Shown piece by piece: positions 16,422-23,494 of a stretch of DNA of 64,000 nucleotides. Origin of the DNA: Streptomyces albidoflavus (lineage in GTDB: Bacteria > Actinomycetota > Actinomycetes > Streptomycetales > Streptomycetaceae); the NCBI RefSeq assembly GCF_000719955.1, contig NZ_JOII01000013.1:1-64000 (forward strand), given 5' to 3'. The stretch's first letter is position 1. Every line of letters begins with the position of its first letter. The translations under genes were made by a program, and so were the position numbers. The notes beneath the pieces are model-generated. The model did not search any database, was not told the DNA's origin, and saw only the letters and a list, made by a program, of their open reading frames with translations.

Positions 16422-16538
16422 CGGGGCCGCCGGGGGAACGCTTCCGCGCCGACAGGCAGGGCGGGGGAACCAGGGGCACAATCGGCGAAGAAACCGGAAC
16501 GAACCATCCCGAACCGGAAGTAATCGCGAGGTGTGTCC

Positions 16539-17249
16539 ATGTCTACGCGTGCGCTCATATCGGAGTTCACCGGCACCGCGCTGCTGGTGTTCTTCGCCGT
16601 CGGGGCGGCGGTCCTCGCCGGGGACTTCATCGGCACCGTCGGTATCGCCCTGGCCTTCGGCTTCGTCCTGCTCGCCCTCTGCTACGCGCTCGGCCCCGTC
16701 TCCGGCTGCCACGTCAACCCGGCGGTCACCCTCGGCATGTACACGGCCGGCCGCATCGACCTGCGCTCGGCCGTCGGCTACTGGGTGGCGCAGGTGCTCG
16801 GCTGCATCGTCGGCTCGGCCGTGCTCTTCCTGCTGGCCAAGCAGGTACCGGGGCTGGAGACCCACGCCCAGTTCGGCACCAACGGCTTCGCCGACCGCTC
16901 GGCGGTGGAGCTGGGGATGGGCGGCGCCTTCCTCGCCGAGGTGGTGCTGACCTTCCTGCTGGTCTTCATCGTCCTCGCGGTCACCAACCGGCTCGCGGTG
17001 GTCGGCTTCGACGGCCTGCCCATCGGCCTCGCCCTCGCCGCGATCCACATCGTCGGCATCCCGCTGACCGGCACCTCGGTCAACCCGGCCCGCAGCCTCG
17101 GCCCCGCCCTCTTCGCGGGCGGCGCGGCCATCACCCAGCTCTGGCTCTTCATCCTGGCGCCGCTGATCGGCGGCGGCCTCGCCGCCCTGGCCCACCGCTT
17201 CACCCATCCGCCGGGCGGGCTTCCGGTGGAGGCCGACAGGGTCGAGTGA
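16539..17249 (+). CDS. MIP-family aquaporin (AqpZ-like)
   Basis: 236 residues and six membrane segments with the two NPA half-helix motifs: HVNPAVTLG and SVNPARSLG. The residues around the second motif (GTSVNPARSLGPALF) and the absence of the glycerol-facilitator insertions favour a water channel. It sits in the cytoplasmic membrane. GAGG lies seven bases before the ATG at 16539, preferred over a GTG two codons upstream. The gene ends just before the damaged G/C-rich stretch and converges with the DUF1844 gene. Confidence 0.9.
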   Translation: MSTRALISEFTGTALLVFFAVGAAVLAGDFIGTVGIALAFGFVLLALCYALGPVSGCHVNPAVTLGMYTAGRIDLRSAVGYWVAQVLGCIVGSAVLFLLAKQVPGLETHAQFGTNGFADRSAVELGMGGAFLAEVVLTFLLVFIVLAVTNRLAVVGFDGLPIGLALAAIHIVGIPLTGTSVNPARSLGPALFAGGAAITQLWLFILAPLIGGGLAALAHRFTHPPGGLPVEADRVE

Positions 17250-17274
17250 CCGTACCGGCCCACGGACGGCGAGG

Positions 17275-17335
17275 AGGGGGGGGGGCCCCCCGGCCCCCCC
17301 CCCCCCCCCCCCGCCCCCGGCCCCCCCCCGGTGGC
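17275..17335. other. G/C homopolymer stretch, probably unresolved sequence
   Basis: Runs of 11 G, then six C, then 19 C (17294-17312), five C and ten C, interrupted only by one or two G. This is unlike any other part of the window, and it replaces the expected 3' end of the DUF1844 gene. It is more likely a sequencing or assembly artefact than a biological repeat. Confidence 0.75.
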
Positions 17336-17554
17336 CCCCGCGTCCAGCAGCCCGGCCAGGGAGTGGATGAGCTTGCGGGCCTCGTCGAGGTCCTTGTGGT
17401 CCTCGCCGCCCTCGGCCAGCCCCAGGTTGACGGCGGCGGCACTCATCAGGTGCACGCCGACCGTGGTGATCACCTCGACCGCGGGGACGTCGGCGATGTC
17501 GCGGGTCATCTCGTCGAAGCCGGGGGCCTCGCCCGCGGGGGTGGCGTCGCTCAT
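17330..17554 (-). pseudogene. DUF1844 protein, 3' end lost in the homopolymer stretch
   Basis: The first 75 residues are a good DUF1844 protein, ending SLAGLLDAGAT, a small cytoplasmic family with a regularly conserved position next to infC in actinobacteria. After residue 75 the reading frame enters the G/C homopolymer, becomes Gly/Pro-only and then continues antisense through the aquaporin gene without a stop. About 45 C-terminal residues are missing. The start is the ATG at 17552-17554. I believe the gene is intact in the organism and damaged in this sequence, but a real truncation cannot be excluded. The biochemical function of the family is not established. Confidence 0.7.
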
Positions 17555-17756
17555 GGCAGCTGGTCTTCTTCCCTTGTCACTGGGGTGTTCCTGGGGTGTT
17601 CCCGAGGGCGCCCGCCCGGCCCGTGGCCTGGGGGGAATCCTCTCCGGCGCGCCCTCGGGCGCGTCCGGCGCCGCCCAGCCTAATGGGGTGCTGCCCGCCC
17701 CTTCCGGCCTGCCCCGGACTCCGCGGCGGCCCGGGCGGCGGACGGTGCCGACGCTG

Positions 17757-18044
17757 GTATGCTTGGTAGTCGACCGGCCGGGCACCTGTGTCCGGCCACA
17801 AGTGGAGGCTCCGATCTCCCACCTGGCCGTCCCCTGGACGGCGGGTCACCGGTCAGGCCGCCACACCCCGAGTGTGGCAGGCCCGATGTGCGCCCCGCGT
17901 CCACGCGGCGGTGTTCCGGTAGTCCAGGAGCCCCGCGTGTGATCGTCCGGGGCATTTTTCGCGTTCCGGCTCGGTTGGTCTGATTGACACAGACGTAACG
18001 CGGCAGCCCGCCAGGCTGTCGTGTGGTGCTACCGAGGAGGATCC
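17757..18044 (+). promoter_or_regulatory. Structured leader of the infC-rpmI-rplT operon
   Basis: The 490 bases between the DUF1844 start and infC hold no gene. A possible -10 box TATGCT is at 17758-17763. After it come hairpins with perfect stems: GGCCGG (17776-17781 with 17792-17797), CCGTC (17827-17831 with 17837-17841) and CCACAC (17861-17866 with 17872-17877). A hairpin followed by five T residues comes next (separate entry). This looks like a regulated ribosomal-protein leader, comparable in logic to L20/IF3 leaders of other bacteria, although I cannot match it to a named RNA family by eye. Confidence 0.55.
17930..17959 (+). terminator. Intrinsic terminator/attenuator in the infC leader
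   Basis: GCCCCG (17930-17935) pairs with CGGGGC (17948-17953) and is followed by ATTTTT. It is the only hairpin with a clear T tract in the window, and it lies 85 bases upstream of infC in the same orientation. Sitting between the likely promoter and the operon, it would act as an attenuator rather than an end-of-gene terminator. Confidence 0.6.
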
Positions 18045-18689
18045 ATCAGCGCCGAGCCCCGCATCAACGACCGGATTCGCGTTCCCGAGGTCCGACTTGT
18101 CGGTCCCAGCGGCGAGCAGGTCGGCATTGTGCCGCTTGCCAAGGCCCTGGAGCTTGCGCAGGAGTACGACCTCGACCTCGTCGAGGTCGCGGCGACCGCC
18201 CGTCCGCCCGTGTGCAAGCTCATGGACTACGGAAAGTTCAAGTACGAGTCGGCCATGAAGGCCCGTGAGGCGCGCAAGAACCAGGCGCACACGGTCATCA
18301 AGGAGATGAAGCTCCGGCCGAAGATCGACCCGCACGACTATGACACCAAGAAGGGTCATGTCGTCCGGTTCCTCAAGCAGGGCGACAAGGTCAAGATCAC
18401 GATCATGTTCCGCGGTCGTGAGCAGTCGCGGCCGGAGCTCGGCTTCCGGCTGCTCCAGCGGCTGGCGGAGGACGTCCAGGACCTCGGGTTCATCGAGTCG
18501 AACCCGAAGCAGGACGGCCGCAACATGATCATGGTTCTCGGTCCGCACAAGAAGAAGACCGAGGCAATGGCCGAGGCACGCGAGGCGCAGGCCGCCCGCA
18601 AGGCCGAGCGTCAGGGTCGTACGGCCCAGGACGACGAGGCGGCCGAAGCTGACGCCGACGGCGCCGAGCAGGCCCCTGCCGAGGCATGA
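18045..18689 (+). CDS. infC: Translation initiation factor IF-3, probable AUC start
   Basis: IF-3 binds the 30S subunit and proofreads start codon and initiator tRNA. The protein has the N-terminal domain ([21 protein letters not shown]), the lysine-rich linker ([19 protein letters not shown]) and the C-terminal domain ([31 protein letters not shown]). It ends in an acidic Ala/Glu-rich tail of about 35 residues typical of actinobacteria. A perfect SD (GAGGAGG, 18034-18040) sits four bases before ATC at 18045. Starting at the upstream GTG (18021) would translate the SD itself as Arg-Gly-Gly. IF-3 genes commonly start at AUU or AUC for autoregulation, so I call the ATC. Confidence 0.9.
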   Translation: MSAEPRINDRIRVPEVRLVGPSGEQVGIVPLAKALELAQEYDLDLVEVAATARPPVCKLMDYGKFKYESAMKAREARKNQAHTVIKEMKLRPKIDPHDYDTKKGHVVRFLKQGDKVKITIMFRGREQSRPELGFRLLQRLAEDVQDLGFIESNPKQDGRNMIMVLGPHKKKTEAMAEAREAQAARKAERQGRTAQDDEAAEADADGAEQAPAEA

Positions 18690-18795
18690 TCCGGAACGCG
18701 AGTTCCGTGATCGTCAACCGACACATATGACGTTCCGGGCCGCCCGTTCGTGAGGACGGGCCCCAGGACGCCACTGACGAGGAGAGAACGGCGCT

Positions 18796-18990
18796 ATGCC
18801 GAAGAACAAGTCGCACAGCGGTGCCAGCAAGCGCTTCAAGATCACCGGCTCCGGCAAGGTGCTCCGTGAGCGCGCCGGCAAGCGCCACCTGCTCGAGCAC
18901 AAGTCGTCCCGTCTGACGCGTCGCCTCACCGGCAACGCCGAGATGGCCCCGGGCGACGCCAAGAAGATCAAGAAGCTTCTCGGCAAGTGA
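18796..18990 (+). CDS. rpmI: 50S ribosomal protein L35
   Basis: 64 residues, highly basic: [20 protein letters not shown], and the conserved ending [15 protein letters not shown]. It is a component of the large ribosomal subunit. GAGGAGAG precedes the ATG by a few bases. It is the middle gene of the universally common infC-rpmI-rplT operon, 106 bases after infC. Confidence 0.97.
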   Translation: MPKNKSHSGASKRFKITGSGKVLRERAGKRHLLEHKSSRLTRRLTGNAEMAPGDAKKIKKLLGK

Positions 18991-18995
18991 CGTCG

Positions 18996-19019
18996 CGGCC
19001 TCCGCCACCACGGAGGCCG
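18996..19019. other. Perfect hairpin between rpmI and rplT
   Basis: CGGCCTCCG (18996-19004) pairs with CGGAGGCCG (19011-19019) around a 6-base loop, in the 102-base gap between the two ribosomal protein genes. There is no T tract. It could be a processing or partial termination site that sets relative gene expression. Confidence 0.5.
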
Positions 19020-19092
19020 GACGCCGGGACCGGGACCAATTCGAACCGGGCCGTGTGAACACCACCACGGCCCCGCTACAAGGAGTCAACAA

Positions 19093-19479
19093 GTGGCACG
19101 CGTCAAGCGGGCAGTCAACGCCCACAAGAAGCGCCGGGCGATCCTCGAGCAGGCCAGCGGCTACCGCGGCCAGCGGTCGCGCCTGTACCGCAAGGCGAAG
19201 GAGCAGGTCACCCACTCCCTCGTCTACAACTACAACGACCGCAAGAAGCGCAAGGGCGACTTCCGTCAGCTGTGGATCCAGCGCATCAACGCCGCTGCCC
19301 GCGCCAACGGCGTCACCTACAACCGCTTCATCCAGGGTCTGAAGGCCGCCAACATCGAGGTCGACCGCAAGATCCTCGCGGACCTCGCCGTCAACGACGC
19401 CCCGGCCTTCGCCGCGCTCGTCGAGGCCGCCCAGAAGGCGCTGCCGAGCGACGTCAACGCCCCGAAGACCGCCGCCTGA
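19093..19479 (+). CDS. rplT: 50S ribosomal protein L20
   Basis: 128 residues with the conserved rRNA-binding N-terminus ([25 protein letters not shown]) and the C-terminal globular domain ([20 protein letters not shown]). It is needed for early 50S assembly. In other bacteria L20 also represses its own operon by binding the leader, which may apply here given the structured leader, but no L20-binding fold was verified. GTG start at 19093, with AAGGAG upstream. Confidence 0.97.
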   Translation: MARVKRAVNAHKKRRAILEQASGYRGQRSRLYRKAKEQVTHSLVYNYNDRKKRKGDFRQLWIQRINAAARANGVTYNRFIQGLKAANIEVDRKILADLAVNDAPAFAALVEAAQKALPSDVNAPKTAA

Positions 19480-19513
19480 TCTCCTTCCCAGGAACAGGCA
19501 CACCCGTCTTCAC

Positions 19514-19548
19514 CCGGACCCGCAGGCGCCCGCCGCCTGCGGGTCCGG
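19514..19548. terminator. Terminator of the infC-rpmI-rplT operon
   Basis: A perfect 15-bp stem (CCGGACCCGCAGGCG, 19514-19528, with 19534-19548) and 5-base loop, 35 bases after the rplT stop. Confidence 0.8.
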
Positions 19549-19594
19549 TGCGTCTCCCGTCCTGACCGCACCCACAGAAGCTGGACCCCGATCC

Positions 19595-20422
19595 ATGGGC
19601 ACCCCCGAGCTGATCTCCCCGCGCTCCACGCGGGTCACGGCCGCCAAGCGGCTGGCCCGCCGCAACGTCCGCGGCAAGGAGCGCAGATTCCTCGCCGAGG
19701 GGCCCCAGGCGGTCCGGGAGGCGCTCGGCCACCGCAGCGGCGACGAGCCGACCCTGGTCGAGCTCTTCACCACGGTCGAGGCCGCCGAGCGGTACGCGGA
19801 GATCATCGGCGCCGCCCGCGACGAGGGCGCCCGCGTCCACCTCGCCGACGAGGCCACCATCGCGGAGATCGCCACCACCGTCACCCCGCAGGGGCTGGTC
19901 GGGGTCTGCCGCTTCCTCGACACCCCCTTCGACCGCATCACCGCCGCCCGGCCCCGGCTCGTCGCGGTCCTCTCCAACGTCCGCGACCCCGGCAACGCCG
20001 GCACGGTGCTGCGCTGCGCCGACGCCGCGGGCGCCGACGCCGTGGTGCTCACCGACGCCTCGGTCGACGTCTACAACCCGAAGGCCGTCCGCGCCTCCGT
20101 CGGCTCCCTCTTCCACCTGCCGGTCGCGGTCGGCGTCCCCGTCGAGACCGCCGTCACCGGCCTGCGCGAGGCGGGGGTACGCATCCTCGCCGCCGACGGC
20201 GCGGGCGAGGACGACCTCGACACCGAACTGGACCGCGGCACCATGGGCGGCCCCACCGCCTGGATCTTCGGCAACGAGGCGTGGGGCCTGCCCGAGGAGA
20301 CCAGGGCACTGGCCGACGCCGTCGTCCGCGTCCCCATCCACGGCCGCGCCGAGTCGCTCAACCTCGCGACCGCCGCCGCCGTCTGCCTCTACGGCTCGGC
20401 GCGCGCCCAGCGCCACGGCTGA
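19595..20422 (+). CDS. TrmH/SpoU-family RNA 2'-O-methyltransferase
   Basis: 275 residues. A small N-terminal RNA-binding substrate domain (about 1-100; ARRNVRGKERRFLAEGPQAVREAL) is followed by the SPOUT knot domain. Its three motifs are visible: LSNVRDPGNAGTVLRCADAAG, WIFGNEAWGLPEE and VPIHGRAESLNLATAAAVCLY. The family methylates the 2'-OH of ribose in rRNA or tRNA using S-adenosylmethionine in a knotted site. Which nucleotide is modified cannot be read here. It lies just after rplT in the translation-related block, but beyond a terminator, so it is probably transcribed separately. Confidence 0.9.
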   Translation: MGTPELISPRSTRVTAAKRLARRNVRGKERRFLAEGPQAVREALGHRSGDEPTLVELFTTVEAAERYAEIIGAARDEGARVHLADEATIAEIATTVTPQGLVGVCRFLDTPFDRITAARPRLVAVLSNVRDPGNAGTVLRCADAAGADAVVLTDASVDVYNPKAVRASVGSLFHLPVAVGVPVETAVTGLREAGVRILAADGAGEDDLDTELDRGTMGGPTAWIFGNEAWGLPEETRALADAVVRVPIHGRAESLNLATAAAVCLYGSARAQRHG

Positions 20423-20457
20423 CCGGAATCTGGCGGGCACCCAGGGGGGAGCGGCCC

Positions 20458-20823
20458 ATGCGGGACGCGCTGGCGGAAGGCGGCTTCGCCCTGGTGGCCG
20501 GAGCGCTGGTGCTCCTGCTCGCCCTGCTGCTGCGCGGCCGGCCCACCCGCCCCTGGTGGCGGGCGCGCGCCGAACGCTCCGCCCGGGCCCGCCGCCCCCG
20601 GGAGCTGCGGCGCGCCGCCGACATGGCCATCGCCGCCGCCCGCCGGGCCGCGGGCCCCGGCGAGCCCGCGGTGGTGCGGGTCGCCGCCGTGCGGGAGCTG
20701 GCCGCCGGCCACTTCGGGCACCCGTCTGTGAGCCACCAGGAGGCCGCTGCCGCGCTCCGTGAACGGTACGAGCGGGCCGGGTGCAACCGGGACTGCGTGA
20801 CCGACGCCCACCACCGGCCCTGA
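20458..20823 (+). CDS. Small membrane-anchored protein, unknown function
   Basis: 121 residues starting at an ATG preceded by AGGGGGGAG. An N-terminal membrane helix (FALVAGALVLLLALLLRG) is followed by a very Arg/Ala-rich helical cytoplasmic region and two cysteines in the tail (GCNRDCVTD). I recognise no family. It lies 35 bases after the methyltransferase on the same strand, so it may be co-transcribed. Confidence 0.6.
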   Translation: MRDALAEGGFALVAGALVLLLALLLRGRPTRPWWRARAERSARARRPRELRRAADMAIAAARRAAGPGEPAVVRVAAVRELAAGHFGHPSVSHQEAAAALRERYERAGCNRDCVTDAHHRP

Positions 20824-20932
20824 GCGGGGCACCTGTACCGCCCACCATGCGCCCCCGGTGTGCGCCGATCTGCGCCCCTGGTGCGCCCCTGCGCGGAGTG
20901 GATGTCACGGGCGGGAACAGTAGAGTGGCCAA

Positions 20933-20968
20933 CTCGGGGGCCCACAGCACGGGTTCGACTCCCCCGAG
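20933..20968. other. Inverted repeat upstream of the PAS sensor kinase
   Basis: CTCGGGGG (20933-20940) and CCCCCGAG (20961-20968) are perfect 8-bp arms around a 20-base loop, 48 bases before the kinase start. It could be a terminator for the preceding small gene or a leader structure for the kinase. The loop contains a GGTTCGA sequence like a tRNA T-loop, but the rest of a tRNA is absent. Confidence 0.45.
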
Positions 20969-21015
20969 CGGTTCGGTCCGGCAGGCTCGAGCGGCCTGAG
21001 AGGTGGGATACGGGG

Positions 21016-22131
21016 ATGGCAGCCGGTTCGAGTGAACCGCCCGCGCCGCGCGGCACGACGCGCGACCACGGCACCGGCGGACCGGCGCTCGTGCCCGACG
21101 ACCTGCCCGACGGCCTGGTCGTGGCCGACCACCGTGGCCGCGTCGTCTGCTTCAACCGCGCCGCCGCCCGGATCTGCGCCGTCCGCGCCGGCGACGTCCT
21201 CGGCCTTCCGCTGGCGAAGGCCCTGCCGCTGGAGGACCTCAAGGGCCGCCGCTGGTGGGAGCTGACCGACCCCTTCGGCGGCCTCGCCATCCGCGCCGGC
21301 CAGCCCGAGCGGAACCTCCTGCTCCCCGGCGGCCGCGAGGTCCTGGTCAGCGCCCGCTACGTGCGCGAGGAGCCGCTCGGCCCGGTCCGCCAGGTCGTCG
21401 TCAGCCTCCGCGACACCGAGGCCCGCAGGCGTACCGAGCGCAGCCACGCCGAGCTGATCGCCACCGTCGCCCATGAGCTGCGCTCGCCGCTGACCAGCGT
21501 CAAGGGGTTCACCGCCACCCTGCTGGCCAAGTGGGACCGGTTCACCGACGACCAGAAGCGGCTCATGCTGGAGACCGTCGACGCCGACGCGGGACGGGTG
21601 ACCCGGCTCATCGCCGAGCTCCTCGACATCTCCCGCATCGACTCCGGGCGCCTGGAGGTCCGCCGCCAGCCCGTCGACCTCGCCGCCGCCGTCGGCCGCC
21701 ACGTCCACGCCCTGGTCGCCGCGGGACAGCCGCCGGAGCGTTTCCTCGTCCGGCTGCACCGGCCGCTGCCCGCCCTGTGGGCCGACCCCGACAAGATCGA
21801 CCAGATCCTCAGCAACCTCCTGGAAAACGCGGTGCGCCACGGGGAAGGTACTGTCACCATCGACGTGGCACCCGCGCCCCTGAAGAACGACACCGAAGGA
21901 ACAGCTGTCACCGTGAGCGACGAAGGACCCGGCATCCCCGAGGAATCGGTGAACCGTGTCTTCACCCGCTTCTGGCGCGGCAGCAAGCGCGGCGGCACCG
22001 GCCTCGGCCTGTACATCGTCAAGGGCATCGTCGAGGCCCACGGCGGAACCATCAGCGTGGAGCGCGCCCGCGGCGGCGGCGCCCGGTTCCGATTTACGTT
22101 GCCCGAGGCGGCCCCGGCCTATCTGGCCTGA
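21016..22131 (+). CDS. PAS-domain sensor histidine kinase without adjacent response regulator
   Basis: 371 residues. There is a PAS domain (about 28-130; LPDGLVVADHRGRVVCFNRAAARICA), then the dimerisation/phosphoacceptor helix with His153 (VAHELRSPLTSVKGF). The ATPase domain has an N box (NLLENAVRHG), G1 (DEGPGIPEE) and G2 (GGTGLGLYIVKG). There are no membrane segments, so it is cytoplasmic and the PAS domain must sense an internal signal. The ATG at 21016 fits GGTGGG upstream. Neither neighbour is a response regulator, making this an orphan kinase. It occupies the same place upstream of pheS in related Streptomyces. Confidence 0.88.
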   Translation: MAAGSSEPPAPRGTTRDHGTGGPALVPDDLPDGLVVADHRGRVVCFNRAAARICAVRAGDVLGLPLAKALPLEDLKGRRWWELTDPFGGLAIRAGQPERNLLLPGGREVLVSARYVREEPLGPVRQVVVSLRDTEARRRTERSHAELIATVAHELRSPLTSVKGFTATLLAKWDRFTDDQKRLMLETVDADAGRVTRLIAELLDISRIDSGRLEVRRQPVDLAAAVGRHVHALVAAGQPPERFLVRLHRPLPALWADPDKIDQILSNLLENAVRHGEGTVTIDVAPAPLKNDTEGTAVTVSDEGPGIPEESVNRVFTRFWRGSKRGGTGLGLYIVKGIVEAHGGTISVERARGGGARFRFTLPEAAPAYLA

Positions 22132-22225
22132 CCCCGCCCCGGGCGCCCCGCGGTCCGCCCCCGCACCGGCCGCGCCCCGCGCGGACGCCCCGGGTCCGGG
22201 GGAAGGACCTCCAGCTCACCCCCGT

Positions 22226-22331
22226 TAGACTCGGTCTCCGGCACATTTTTGCGCCCTTGGCCTCTGCGGGGACCCACAGCCAGGCCCCACCATCCGGTAC
22301 CCCGCGCCCGCGACACGTACCGGGCGCGGGG
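22226..22331 (+). promoter_or_regulatory. Possible promoter and leader hairpin of pheST
   Basis: A TAGACT -10 box is at 22226-22231; the -35 is weak. The leader it would give is about 120 bases. It contains a perfect 11-bp stem (CCCCGCGCCCG, 22300-22310, with 22321-22331, 10-base loop) ending 26 bases before the pheS ATG. There is no T tract and no leader-peptide ORF with clustered Phe codons. The hairpin may affect pheS expression or be a weak terminator. Confidence 0.4.
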
Positions 22332-22357
22332 CGGAGCAATCGGAAGCACGGGAAGAG

Positions 22358-23494
22358 ATGTCGGCACCGAACAAGTCGTACGACCCAGTAGAGGTCGAGG
22401 CACTGAAACCGGAAAACATCGAGCGCATGCGGGACGAGGCGCTCGCCGCCTTCGACGCCGCGGCGGACCTCGACGCCCTCGCGCAGGCCAAGACCGCGCA
22501 CGCCGGCGGGACCTCGCCGCTGTCGCTGGCCAACCGGGAGATCGGCGCCCTGCCCCCGCAGGCCAAGGCTGAGGCGGGCAAGCGCGTCGGCATGGCCCGC
22601 GGCCAGGTCAACAAGGCCCTCGCCGCCCGGCAGGCCGTCCTGGAGGCCGAGCGCGACGAGCGGGTCCTGGTCGAGGAGGCGGTGGACGTCACCCTGCCGT
22701 ACGACCGCGTCCCGTCCGGCGCCCGCCACCCGCTGACCACCATGATGGAGCGGGTCGCCGACGTCTTCGTCGGCATGGGGTACGAGATCGCCGAAGGGCC
22801 CGAGGCCGAGGCCGAGTGGTTCAACTTCGACGCGCTCAACTTCACCCCGGACCACCCGGCCCGGCAGATGCAGGACACCTTCTTCGTCCGCGGCGAGGGC
22901 CAGGAGCCCGGTTCCCGCGAGGACGAGTCCGGCATCGTGCTGCGCACCCACACCTCGCCCGTGCAGGCCCGCACCCTGCTCGACCGCGAGCCGCCCGTGT
23001 ACGTCGTCTGCCCCGGCCGGGTCTACCGGACCGACGAGCTGGACGCCACGCACACCCCGGTCTTCCACCAGATCGAGCTGCTCGCCGTCGACGAGGGCCT
23101 GACCATGGCCGACCTCAAGGGCACCCTCGACCACATGGTCCAGGCGCTCTTCGGCCCGGACATGAAGACCCGGCTGCGCCCCAACTTCTTCCCCTTCACC
23201 GAGCCGTCCGCCGAGATGGACATGGTCTGCTACGTCTGCCGTGGCGCCTCCGTCGGCAACCCGGAGCGGCCCTGCCGCACCTGCGGCAGCGAGGGCTGGA
23301 TCGAGCTGGGCGGCTGCGGCATGGTCAACCCGAAGGTCCTGGTGGCCTGCGGCGTCGACCCCGAGAAGTACAGCGGATTCGCCTTCGGGTTCGGCATCGA
23401 ACGGATGCTGATGTTCCGCCACAACGTCGAAGACATGCGAGACATGGTCGAGGGTGACATCCGGTTCACCCGGCCGTTCGGGATGGAGATCTGA
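22358..23494 (+). CDS. pheS: Phenylalanyl-tRNA synthetase alpha subunit
   Basis: 378 residues, the catalytic subunit of the alpha2-beta2 enzyme that charges tRNA-Phe in the cytoplasm. An N-terminal coiled-coil region (about 1-110) is followed by a class II catalytic core with motif 2 ([20 protein letters not shown]) and motif 3 ([20 protein letters not shown]). The family sequence [13 protein letters not shown] is at about 275. There are four cysteines (CYVC and CRTC) as in other actinobacterial PheS. The stop codon overlaps the pheT start (TGATG). Confidence 0.97.
   Translation: MSAPNKSYDPVEVEALKPENIERMRDEALAAFDAAADLDALAQAKTAHAGGTSPLSLANREIGALPPQAKAEAGKRVGMARGQVNKALAARQAVLEAERDERVLVEEAVDVTLPYDRVPSGARHPLTTMMERVADVFVGMGYEIAEGPEAEAEWFNFDALNFTPDHPARQMQDTFFVRGEGQEPGSREDESGIVLRTHTSPVQARTLLDREPPVYVVCPGRVYRTDELDATHTPVFHQIELLAVDEGLTMADLKGTLDHMVQALFGPDMKTRLRPNFFPFTEPSAEMDMVCYVCRGASVGNPERPCRTCGSEGWIELGGCGMVNPKVLVACGVDPEKYSGFAFGFGIERMLMFRHNVEDMRDMVEGDIRFTRPFGMEI

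Noticed and set aside
17294..17312. Poly-C tract as a phase-variable repeat
   Set aside because: It lies among several other homopolymers that replace conserved coding sequence, so an artefact is more likely than phase variation.
18021..18044. GTG start for infC giving an eight-residue extension
   Set aside because: It would translate the Shine-Dalgarno sequence itself; the ATC at 18045 is better placed.
20941..20968. tRNA-like T-loop sequence GGTTCGA before the sensor kinase
   Set aside because: Only three base pairs of a T stem form, and no acceptor, D or anticodon arms can be drawn around it.
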